64,000 bases of DNA from Apium graveolens (Eukaryota > Streptophyta > Magnoliopsida > Apiales > Apiaceae). The DNA lies in the NCBI RefSeq assembly GCF_009905375.1, contig NC_133653.1, forward strand, positions 67,057,414 to 67,121,413. The letters run 5' to 3'. The translations under genes and the position numbers were made by a program. The number at the start of each line of letters is the position of its first letter. The stretch's first letter is position 1. The notes beneath the pieces were generated by a model that was given only the letters and a program-made list of their open reading frames with translations, searched no databases and was not told where the DNA came from. This document shows, piece after piece, positions 37,188 through 47,596 of this stretch.

Positions 37188-39309
37188 TATAATAACCCCA
37201 ATTTTTGGGAAATTTTTGAAACCCTTATGAATAGTGTTTTTGCTGAATGAGAAAACTTTTCATGCCACACTATGTAGGGGTTCTGATATGGATATTCTGA
37301 GATTTTATTAGTACTTTATATGGGATATAAGTGTATGTAAAGATCGTCAGAATCCAAATCCGAACACTTTGATTTTTCCCGGAAATACACTAGATACGGA
37401 AAGATTTGAGAAAAAAGTAATAGGATAAAAAGGATTTAAATTAAAGGATTATAGGAGAGGATCATAAAAGGAATATAATATATTGAGAAAGGTTAAGGGA
37501 ACCTAAGTAATAAGATCCCGGGTATGATCCCTCAAACGATAAACGAAAACGAAAGTTAAGCGAACCGTATAACAGATCAGCGGTCATTAGGCAAACGATT
37601 AGGAAGTTAATCAAGGGGATTAGTGGGGATGATGTCATCCAACCAATAGAAAGAGGACAAGGAGGGGAGGATGACATCATGAGGATGACACAAGCATGAC
37701 TTGGGAAGGAAGGAGATGTGGTGGCTTTTTAACCACACAAAATCAAGGGCAACTAGGTAATTTACTAAAACAAACACAAAAATCAAACCAAGCAAGCCAA
37801 GCAAATCATTTTTCATCAAAATCAAAAAGAAACCAAGGCATTGTTCTTCATGCTCTCGGCCAAAACAGAACCAGAACACTAAAACTGCTGTATCTCCTTC
37901 ATTTCTCACTCAAATATTGTGTTCTATATCTCATTGGAAAGGTATTGAGATGGCCTACAACTCTTGTTCACAAGTCTCGTCCAAATAATCATGGTAAGAC
38001 CCTCATTTTTACAGTTCTTTAAATCGGACTTTTAGAAACTTCAAAGCCTAACTTTGTGTTCTTGATTTCTTTGGAAAGATCAAGCTTGTAGGAGGCTCCC
38101 TAAGGCTTCCTAGCAACTTAACACCTCCCAAGGAAGGTATAAACTTCAAACCCTAGCCTTTACTTTATTTGTTAGTAAGTTTAATGGTTGGTGTTGTGAA
38201 ATGAGAAGCATGGATTGTGATTATTAGTAGTTTGGTTTGATTTGGAAGTGTTTTGGTAATTGAAGCTTGATTATAGTTCATAGGTCTTGATTGTGGTTGT
38301 TTGAGTTGAAAACCTTGGAGATTATGGACTGATGTGGTATGGTTTCGGTGAAGTTTTTTTGTATTGATGGTTATGAGTTGGTTGGTGGTTATTTGGAGTA
38401 GTTTAAACATTGGTAATCGCGTAAACATAGCCGTCGTAACGTCCGATTTTCTTTAGACTGTTTTTGTGCATAACATTAGGACCCGAGAACCCCCTGCTAG
38501 ATTATGACCACTGCCATGTTTAGATAGCTCATGTTACGAGCTTCATTTTGATATGTAGTTCGTTCGATTCCGATGCACGGTTTAGGAGAAACGACCGTTT
38601 CAAGTAACGGCGTTTCGCGAACGAAACTTTTCCCCTCGCCTTACTTTGAAACATAGGTTAAGGACCAAAAAGTGTTAATTAATGTATGAAACATTTATGG
38701 TAAGTGTGTTAGGCAGTTGGTAAGACACTCGCGAAGGAATCGCTTTAAAACTCGTAAAGGTTAAATTATTAAAAATGGTGGAGCCGAGGGTACCCGAATG
38801 ACTTAAGCGAATCAGTGAACGCAAAACAAGCGTTAGAATCTAAGTTAGTAAAAGTATAGATTTACAAGTGATTTTGGTTTAATTCCAACTTACTTGTTGT
38901 TTATAGGTTACCAGACTCGTTCCGAGCCTTTTATCACCCCAAGTCGCTCAGGCAAGTTTTCTACCCGTTATACTGTTGTTGTGATGTAAATATATGTTTA
39001 TGCATTATCTTGTGATATTGCATGATTGTTATTAGCAAATTTTGCGATATATTGGAGCATGATAATATGGTATATATGCATGTCTGTTTCGTAATCTGGT
39101 TATCTATCTGTTGATTTCAATGCTTATAGTTGCATAATACCTATGCTAGAAATAAGCAAGTAGTTGCGTATACCCTTAGTATAGGGGATAAAAGGTGAAC
39201 ATATTTCTAAACCGGGAGTCGATGTTCCCGAGTATATTATATATATATATTTATTTATATATATATATATATGGATATAGTTTTTAAAACTATGGATCGA
39301 ATAAGGTTT

Positions 39310-39590
39310 ATTCGATACCTTTATTCTATTATTTGAATATTATTTGAATATTCATTCGAGGGCTTATGACTCAGTTTATTTTATTATTTGAATATTATTT
39401 GAATATTCATTCGAGGGCTTATGACTCAGTTTATTTTATTATTTGAATATTATTTGAATATTCATTCGAGGGCTTATGACTCAGTTTATATTATTATTGA
39501 ATATTACTTGGATATTCATTTGAGGATGTATGACTCCTTTATTTTATTTAATGAATATTATTTATAATATTCATTCGAGGTATTATGACT
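39310..39590 (+). repeat. 55-bp tandem repeat in element A 3' LTR
   Basis: Same array as at 29600-29880, three close units from 39350 plus two diverged ones. Confidence 0.85.
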
Positions 39591-40206
39591 CCGCTTATTA
39601 CTGAAATATATTCTTTATTTCATTAGAGAATAAAGTGTTAATAATCAAACTTATTTTCGATTATTCAAATAAAGATAATACTTTCATATAAGTATATCTT
39701 TGGTTATTTAATGTTTATTTCAAGTATAAGTTTTAATACTTCTACTTCAATTATTTTTATAAAGATAATTCTTTATGAGAATATTATTTAAATAATAATA
39801 TTCAGATATTTTCTATTATATCGGGACTGATTTATTTCATTAAATCAGTTTTACTCCAAACACTCTTTAAAGTGTTTTCGAGTCTTCAAAATGATTTTTA
39901 AAAGTTAGAGCGGATCCCAAAACTCATTTTTATATTTAAGATCTTCCTTTTGAGGGGATTTAAATACTCGCTCAAAACCTGAGGGATCCGGCTCTATGGT
40001 GTATTTTATATTCGCAACAAGGTTGCTGTTTTGATAAATGAATTGATTACTTGCCCAATATTTTGAAAAGTATATATGTATATATACTGAATATTTTGCG
40101 ACTTCATCGCATTAAGATATCAAACTTGGTTCATTTCTTTTGACCAAGTCTTTCATGAGTATTATGAGTAGGCTCATATACTATTAATCATTATACATAT
40201 TATTTT

Positions 40207-40225
40207 GGTGGGCTTGCTGCTCACC
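40207..40225 (+). promoter_or_regulatory. Conserved LTR hairpin, element A 3' LTR
   Basis: Identical to 31194-31212. It survives just beyond the 696 bp deletion. Confidence 0.55.
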
Positions 40226-40265
40226 CTTGCTTTCTTCTTTCATCACACAACAACATATAGAAAAG

Positions 40266-40412
40266 ATGAACAGAACCAAGCTCCCGATTCACAAGCGATT
40301 AGGAGACGTTCCGCAGTTTTCTAGAAGCATTGATGCCGCCGTAGCTGAGGTAGGAACTACCAATAGGCTAGGCTTTCAACTTTTGATGGACCAGATTTAT
40401 TTATATTTATGA
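40266..40412 (+). CDS. Small ORF in element A 3' LTR (48 codons)
   Basis: Encodes the same peptide as 31253-31398 (starts MNRTKLPIHK), with the GAG/GTAGGA donor-like site retained. In a 3' LTR it would not normally be transcribed from this element's own promoter. Confidence 0.25.
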   Translation: MNRTKLPIHKRLGDVPQFSRSIDAAVAEVGTTNRLGFQLLMDQIYLYL

Positions 40413-40667
40413 ATTATAATAATGGCAAAGAAATGTAAATTTATTCAGAAAACCTTTTAAGGTGTATTGGCAGATAATTGTGGAATAAAATGACTTGTGG
40501 TTATTTTTGGATGTTCATCTCTGAGACTATAACGTGTGGTGTGTGTATTTATTGTGGGGTCACAGTACAGAGTAGTTGAGTAATTATTAAGATTGGGTGT
40601 TATTAAGGGAAATGGAACTCGTGACGACCCGGATCCCCGACCCCGGATCTGGGGGTGTTACAGTTGC

Positions 40668-43027
40668 GAATTCCAAACAAATTCAAGTGTTGACTGAAGA
40701 AGCTAAGGCTGAGAAAGAAAGACAGCAGCAGGAAGTAAAAGTGGAGCCAAGGAAGACTACTGTTGAGTACACTCCTCCTGAGGGTAATAAGGGGAGAAGC
40801 AGATCTATCCTTCACCGCATTTTCCCAAGCTGCTGTAAAAGAAAAAGCTGGACAAGCAATTTGAGAAGTTTCTGGAGATGTTCAAGAAACTTCATATCAA
40901 AATACCTTTCGCTGAGGCTCTTGAGCAGATGCCTAGTTATGCAAAGTATGAAAGGCATTCTCTCCCGAAAGGTGAAACTAGATGATTTAGAGACAATCGC
41001 TCTCACGGAGGAATGTAGTGCTGTGCTGCAACAGAAATTACCTCTGAAGCTTAAGGATCCAGAAAGCTTCATTATTCTGTTTACTATTGGAAAAATATCT
41101 TTTGATAGATGCTTATGTGATTTGGGAGCTAGCATCAATCTGATGCCTTTGTCGATCTTCAAGCAGTTGGATTTTCTTGATCCGAAACCGACTTATATGA
41201 CCTTGCAGTTGGCCGACCGTTCTATTACATATCCGCGAGGTATTGTGGAGGATGTCTTGGTCAAGGTTGATAAAATCATCTTCCCTTCTGATTTCGTCAT
41301 TCTTGATTTCGAGGAGGATAAGAAGATTCCCATAATCTTGGGGAGACCTTTCTTGATGACGGGCCGAACCTTGATAGATGTGCAGAATGGTGAGCTCACA
41401 ATGCGAGTTCAGGATCAGGATATGACTTTTAATGTGTTAAATGCTATGAAATTTTCTACTGATAATGAGGAGTTCTTTAAAGTGGAGTTCATCGATTCAG
41501 TGGTCACGTCAAGACTTGATCAATTGCTAAGGTCCGATGCCTTAGAAAAAGCCTTGTTGGGGAATTCGGATAGTGAAGATGACGAAGGTGAAGAACAATT
41601 GCACTATTTGAATGCTTCTCCCTGGAAAAGGAAGATAGACATGCCTTTTGAATCTCTTGGAATGGAGGAATTGAGAAAAGCTCATAAACGCCTCAAGCCA
41701 TCTATTGAGGAAGCTCCCACTCTTGAGCTTAAACCTTTACCTGAACATTTGAGGTACATGTTACTAGGTGATGCATCTACTCTGCCAATTAATATTGCAT
41801 TTGACCTTTTAGGTAGTGATGAGGAAAAGCTTTTGAGGATTTTGAGAAAGTTCAAATCGGCAATTGGTTGGACTATAGCAGATATCAAGGGAATCAACCC
41901 TTCTTAATGCATGCATAAAATTCTGCTAGAGGAAGGTAGCAAGCCTATGGTCGAACAGCAAAAAAGACTCAATCCAATCATGAAGGAGGTAGTGAAGAAG
42001 GAAATTCTTAAGTGGCTAGATGCAGAGATCATCTACCCTATTTCAGACAGTTCATGGATAAGCCCGGTTCAATGTGTGCCAAAGAAAGGTGGTATTACTG
42101 TGGTCACAAATGAGAAGAATGAGCTTATTCCTACTAGAACAGTCACGGGGTGGAGAGTTTGTATGGACTATAGAAAGCTGAACAAAGCCACTAGGAAGGA
42201 TCACTTCCCTTTGCCCTTTATTGATCAGATGCTCGACGAGTTGGCTGGTCATGAGTACTATTATCTTCTGGATGGTTATTCGGGTTATAATCAAATTCGT
42301 ATAGCTCCGGAAGATCAGGAGAAAACTACCTTCACTTGTCAATTTGGTACTTTCGCCTTCAGACGAGTTTCTTTTGATCTGTTTGGTATGCCAGCCACAT
42401 TTCAGAGATGTATGATGGCCATCTTTTCGGACATGATTGGCCAGAATGTGGAGGTGTTCATGGATGACTTCTCAATCTTTGGCGACTCTTTTGATGAATG
42501 CTTGCAAAATCTTGGACAGGTTCTCAAGAGGTGCGTTCATACCAATCTGGTTCTCAATTGGGAAAAATGTCACTTTATGGTGCGTCAGGGCATCATTCTC
42601 GGGCACAAGGTTTCTAGTAAAGGTCTTGAGGTGGATAAGGCCAAGGTGGGGATCATTGAGAATCTTCCTCCACCTATTTCTATTAAGGGAATTCGCAGTT
42701 TTCTTGGACATGCGGGCTTCTACAGGCGTTTCATCAAAGACTTCTTGAAAATCTCAAAGCCATTGTGCAGTCTGTTAGAGAAAGATGTTCCTTTCAAATT
42801 TGATAACGAGTGTCATGAAGCTTTTGAGACATTGAAGAAGAGTTTAATCACGGTACCGATCATAATTGCACCTGATTGGAGTGAACCTTTTGAGATGATG
42901 TGTGATGCAAGTGACTATACAGTTGGAGCAGTTCTTAGGCAGAGGAAGAACAACATATTTCATGTGGTCTACTACGCTAGTAAGACTCTAAATGGTGCTC
43001 AACTGAATTATACTACTATGGAGAAAG
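40668..43027 (+). pseudogene. pol: Athila-type protease and reverse transcriptase, broken
   Basis: Continues Athila gag-pol in register after element A. An open frame resumes at 40668, but about 40830-40950 reads as the expected KLDKQFEKFLEMFKKLHIKI stretch only in another frame, so two compensating indels flank it. Aspartic protease follows, with catalytic DLGAS at 41119-41133 and IILGRPFL near 41333. A stop at 41905 separates the RT part. RT shows WRVCMDYRKLNK, the catalytic FMDD at 42457-42468, and the thumb (FYRRFIKDFLKI). RNase H begins (CDASDYTVGAVL) before element B interrupts at 43027. Plus-strand neighbours at both ends are retrotransposon insertions. Confidence 0.9.
43023..43027 (+). 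repeat. Target-site duplication GAAAG, left copy (element B)
   Basis: GAAAG here and at 56128-56132 flank element B perfectly. Confidence 0.95.
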
Positions 43028-46000
43028 TGTTACGACCGACATTTTGTGTAATATTATTTGTGAACTTTGTATAATATTAGAGCCGAATGTAAATATACTT
43101 AATAATTATACATTGTGTGAATGAAAATTTCTGTATTATAAATTGCTTTATGTAGAATATGATTTTTCAAAAAAAAGTTTATTTATTTCCCTTATTTTTT
43201 GATTTATAAGGAATATTCTAAACCTTGGAAAAATTTTCTTTTAAAAGTTATTTCATTCACAAATTTCAAAAGTGATCTTATAAAATTTCTAAAAATCCAA
43301 GTTATTTTATGGTATAAATTTTATAATTTTTGAACTTGTAGTTTATTTTATAAAAATAAATCTTTAAAAAATTATTTGTTATAATTAGCAAATTACATGG
43401 AAACCCTTGCATGCAAATCACTATTTCATTCTATTAAAGGGCAAAAGAGACCTTTCCAACCCCACTAACTCACTTGTTGTTAACCAAATTACCACATTAA
43501 CCTTGCATGCAAAATGGCCTAACTTTAGCTAGAGGGTATTCGTGTACATTCTCATTTCCACTCATTTCTGTTAGTCAATCAAAGGCATAAAACCAAAAAC
43601 AAAATGTGAGAAATCATTTCACTCACTCCACACTCCAACTCACCTCTCTTTTTTTCTCCTCACCCTCCCTCTCCTTGCTCTCGGCTGAGAACCCCCTCCC
43701 CCACTCCCTTCCATTTTTCCATCCCATTTCTCATCCTCCCTAGTGTAATTCTTCCACATACATTTATTTTATATACTTCCCAAGAGTTTTGTGATTTGGG
43801 AGATGAAGTTTCATGGTTGAATGTGTAGCTTTTGTGTGATCTCCAAAGAGAAACTCTTGATACTTGTGAATTCAAGAGCTCCCTATGAGATACATTTTAT
43901 ATATGTTTTAACTAAGTGTTTTATGGAGAAACCATGATTTAAAAACCTTTGCATGCTACTGAAATTTTACTATATAATCATGTTTAGCCATGCACGCTAG
44001 TTTTAAGATGTTAATATGATGATCAACCATGTTGTGTATGCTACTCTTCTCGAAATCATGTTTTTATGTTTAAAAATCAATAAATTCGAATTATTTGTGC
44101 TTAAAATAGATTGTTACCATGATATATTTCTTAATAATAGTTAAGAGAAGATATATTTCATGATTATTAAGGTTGAGTAATAGGTACAAGTCGAATTTAC
44201 AAGAATTTAAACTCTATATTTTAGCCGAAATCTTGTTAAGTGGTTTCCATGAGTTGCATGTTATATTTTTATTTGCATGTTGGTGTTCTAGGGCATGGAT
44301 GATCTCCACTCCTGTTGAGGCACTATTTTAGGATGTTGGTGCACTAGTTTTGCTTTGGTAAAGGTTGGATGTTTGGTTAATAAGTGGGAGTCAAGGTGGA
44401 AAGGGATTAGTTAGTGTTTGCATTTTTCCATATTTGATGCACTAGTTTATGGGGAAGTTTTGAATGAGCATTTGTTGTGCACTTTGAGGCCCAAGCCCCC
44501 GGAATCTAGAACTAGGAGTATATAATAGGTTTTAGGTATTTGTTGGAGGTTTGTAAGACGTTTGGTTAGGTGCATGAGTGGAATCACAAAATCTGTCCAG
44601 CAGGGGACAGTTTTGTTGCAACTTAGAAATATGAAGTTTTGAACATGTCATAGGTAGGCCCTCATTAGGCCTTGTTGGGCCTTAGTTAGAGGGACTGTCA
44701 GGGGAGTTTTTCCAGCCATAGTTCATAGGATTTGAGTTAGAATAATGTGTCACAAGTTAGTTCAAGTAAGGACCTTTTCTGCCCAGAAAAACAAGGGAAC
44801 CATGGACTTTAAGCTTAGGCTTAGGGAGGCCCAAGCTAGGCCCTTGAGCCACATCAAGCATTTATGAGTGAGGCCTAGGTTGACCAATATAGTTTCAAGA
44901 TAGCATAAATCCAGTAGAGTGAAAGGCCCAAGTGAGGGTCAATAGGGTTTGGATAGTTTAGTAAAGGCACATCGAGTTAGGAGGCCAAAATTTGGAGACT
45001 TTGTCTAGTTTAGCGATCAAGTGACTTAAGTTGTGGAACGAGATCATCCAAGCCTAGTGTTGTATATGGTGTGTATATGATATTATTTGGTATTTAAAAT
45101 ATGGTATATGAGTATATGTGGCTATGTGTACTATTAAGTTTATAATGTGATTATAAATTGCGTGCATATAAGCCTAAGTGCCATTTGTGTTTAATTTCGG
45201 GTTGTAAATAGGTTGCGTTGGTGGGAATATATTATAATGAGGTTATTATTAATTGTGTAGGATCTCAAGACGAGGGTAAACTTGCCATAAAGGTCGAGTA
45301 AAGCTTCCTGTTGCTCATACTTTCCAGTCCAGTCCAGTCCATCCTTCTCAAGACAAGTGATTCAACCTACTTTTTAGTTTACACTGCGAATATGTGATAA
45401 CTAGTTCTTATATATATGATGCTAGTATCCTGATTTATCTTGTTATAGCCGGACCAAGTGATTCTCAAATCTATCTTGGTATTATATAGAAATGCCATGA
45501 ACCCCCAAGTACTTATTGCAAGTAAACCAAAAATCATACCATGCTAGTATACCAAAGTAATCGGGATATCATGATAAAATAGAGAATTGTTATAATACCT
45601 GATTGATCCTTTTGATTAACATGCTATTGATTACTGAGAAATCTTGATTTTACACCCTGATGCTTGATTTAACTCTTGTAAGAACCCCGATAGAAACTTT
45701 ATCTTGATACCTAAAAGCCAGATATTCTTTAAAGTCGTTCATGATTGTTTGATAACCCTATCCTTACCCTAAAGCTTGACATCCTGATATACCTTGAGCT
45801 AATGATCACTTTCTTATATTTTAACACCTCTATCATACTTGTAACTAGTAATGCTTATCTTTTTGATGTTTAAATACCTATACCTTGTCTAAAACCATTG
45901 CTTTAAGCCTAGTTTGGCATTACTCTTTCATATTATCCAATAACCCTACTAAATCTCTTTGTCAAAATTCTTGTAAATGGAAACTTTTCAATTACCCTGA

Positions 46001-46492
46001 TAGAGTAAAGTCTAGTGGAACATGGCCCTAAGATTTAGTGAACATAATTCTAGTGTTTCAAGTCAATCTACAATCCCTTGATAAAGATGTTTACTGTTTA
46101 AGAAATTTTATTATCAATCGGCATCAGTTTTTGAAATGATTAAAATTTGGATTTTCAGTTCCAAAGGGGGATAAATGTTTTCTTTAAATAGTGGATCTGG
46201 ACTGAGACGCAAGTCCTTTCCACACTGATATTGTAGGCTTAAAAGTTGCCTAGGGATCCCATTAATGTTTTAGAACACAGTGAGGTTCGGGATTACTTCG
46301 CGGCTGATCACCGGCTGTAATCTGTAGCGTCATAAATGGTTTTTGATTAAGAAATGATTTTGAAAATGTTTTGATACAAAAAAATGATGCCATCACCCAA
46401 AAGTTCATCTCTTATTGTTATTAGCTCTATCTTCACATTGTCATTCTCATATAACTCGATTTATGTTTTGTATCGTATTGTTTAGCACTTGC

Positions 46493-46507
46493 TGAGCATT
46501 TGGCTCA
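46493..46507 (+). promoter_or_regulatory. Conserved LTR hairpin, element B 5' LTR
   Basis: TGAGC-ATTTG-GCTCA within CACTTGCTGAGCATTTGGCT: a perfect 5 bp stem with a 5-nt loop, 271 bp from the LTR end, 36 nt before the small ORF. Confidence 0.55.
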
Positions 46508-46543
46508 CTACTTGCTTTCACCCTGATATTACAGCTAGCAGAT

Positions 46544-46615
46544 ATGGTTATATTCAAGAAGACCGCGCGTAAGACTTGTGATGCCGATGTGTATGTTCGA
46601 GCTCAGGTAGAATAA
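46544..46615 (+). CDS. Small ORF in element B 5' LTR, H3-tail-like N-terminus (23 codons)
   Basis: ATG at 46544 opens 23 codons starting MVIFKKTARK. The copy in the 3' LTR starts MVRFKQTARK, closer to the H3 start MARTKQTARK and to E, so this copy has changed at two positions. After 21 codons CAG/GTAGAA is a donor-like site exactly at a codon boundary (46606/46607). An acceptor-like TTTGTCAG ends at 46928, and the frame after it (46929-47285) is open in the same phase. The implied 322-nt intron would remove the LTR end and the primer site. No transcript evidence is available. Confidence 0.4.
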   Translation: MVIFKKTARKTCDADVYVRAQVE

Positions 46616-46783
46616 GAGATAGTTTGTGTGAGGACTCGGTATTAAACCAGTTGTAATAGTTAGTACTGTTGGGCTGTTCCAAACCATAAACTATAAGATC
46701 TTGGATTCGGTTGTATTTACTTTCTTTTAAATATTGTAATAGTTATATATTATGTATTGTTAAGTTGGGGGTGTGATAGGTTT

Positions 46784-46795
46784 TGGTATCAGAGC
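46784..46795 (+). other. Primer binding site of element B (initiator Met tRNA)
   Basis: TGGTATCAGAGC, five bases after the LTR end. Confidence 0.95.
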
Positions 46796-46859
46796 TACAG
46801 TTTAGAGTCCCTGGATAGCCCAAATAGGTTATATGAGATATGTATAGGTTATAGATAAT

Positions 46860-47285
46860 ATGCGAGAGAGTAGGTTAAGTAAATTTATTCTTAATACTCC
46901 TCTTATATATCTATGTATGGTTTGTCAGCAAAGGGCGCACTCCTCGTCATCCTCTGGGTCGGACGACACTATTGCTTTCTCCGTGTATGGTGAGTTGAGG
47001 CGCGAGTTTGACATGCTTCAGGGTAAGTACCACCGACTGATAGACCGATTGAAGAACATGTATCCGGACAGCCGATACTATGAAGGGAAGCCTAAGGAGC
47101 AAATGACTGCAAGACTTGAGAGTTTGGTTCAGTACGTCAACACTAAGCTTGAGGAAATGCCATCACACCGAGACCGTACCAGTCAGTATATCATCCAGAT
47201 GGTGGAGGATGAGCTCCAGAGCATTGTGAAGATGCTTCGAGAGAAGAAGACTACCAAGCCCCGTTTCGATGGAGTGGAGCCTTAG
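46860..47285 (+). CDS. Accessory open frame between primer site and gag (element B, 141 codons), unknown function
   Basis: I do not recognise a family. The ATG-started frame has a hydrophobic first 20 residues, then a serine run (about residue 29), then a charged, probably helical region (YGELRREFDMLQGKYHRLID, later LESLVQYVNTKLEEM and QYIIQMVEDELQSIVKMLRE) that could form coiled coils. It has no stop although the neighbouring gag-pol has ten; at that density about one would be expected, so this alone is not proof of selection. The first 23 codons may be intron: TTTGTCAG ends at 46928, exactly before codon 24, in phase with the LTR small ORF donor. No equivalent is clear in A. Confidence 0.45.
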   Translation: MRESRLSKFILNTPLIYLCMVCQQRAHSSSSSGSDDTIAFSVYGELRREFDMLQGKYHRLIDRLKNMYPDSRYYEGKPKEQMTARLESLVQYVNTKLEEMPSHRDRTSQYIIQMVEDELQSIVKMLREKKTTKPRFDGVEP

Positions 47286-47596
47286 TTCTTTCCATTATCT
47301 ACCTTTCATGTTGTTGTATTATCGGACTTTGTAGAATTCCCAGTTGTTTCCTTTAAATAAGCATGTTATTCCTAGAATCAGACTTTATCCTAATCTTGAT
47401 GTATTGTGACCTTTAAATTACAATTATTATGCAATATCGTTCCATTTGCTTTCAACTATTATCTTACGCCGTTATATGCATCACCATATTTGTTTAATTT
47501 GAAACTTGACCTCATCTGTAAATAAGAATGCCATGCGACACCCTCGAATTATTTCATTATTCATACATGTTATGACGTAACTCTTATTTCAGGATC
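47286..47596 (+). other. Leader between accessory frame and gag (element B)
   Basis: AT-rich, 311 bp, with no frame. It ends with a pyrimidine-rich CTCTTATTTCAG directly before GATCATG, which looks like a 3' splice acceptor just upstream of the gag ATG. Confidence 0.4.

Larger units (their letters stand above)
27471..40662 (+). mobile_element. Element A: defective Tekay/Del-like Ty3/gypsy retrotransposon
   Basis: A 13.2 kb element with LTRs at 27471-31649 and 37188-40662, Met-tRNA primer site, polypurine tract and perfect GTTGC duplication. The interior (31650-37187) keeps only decayed and rearranged pieces of gag, RT, RNase H and integrase, each broken by stops and shifts, so it could move only with proteins from a relative. 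The LTRs remain very similar apart from one 696 bp deletion, so the insertion is fairly recent even though the interior is decayed: the interior was probably already defective when it jumped. Confidence 0.9.
37188..40662 (+). repeat. 3' LTR of element A (3475 bp, 696-bp deletion)
   Basis: It matches the 5' LTR except for loss of the sequence equivalent to 30351-31046 and shortening of the AT run. Its first dinucleotide is TA instead of TG. At the deletion junction the 5' LTR has CCAAT at both edges (30346-30350 and 31042-31046) and only one copy remains here. It ends TGTTACA followed by GTTGC. Confidence 0.95.
43028..46778 (+). repeat. 5' LTR of element B (3751 bp)
   Basis: It starts TGTTACGACC and ends TGTGATA, so the terminal CA has become TA. 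It matches 52245-56127, but lacks the 151 bp present at 54050-54200. It has the conserved hairpin and the small ORF near its end. The CT-rich stretch 43640-43720 is low complexity. Confidence 0.95.

Noticed and set aside
27745..38428. Frames on both strands duplicated between 27745-28711 and 37462-38428
   Set aside because: Again LTR copies of element A, with no recognisable domain.
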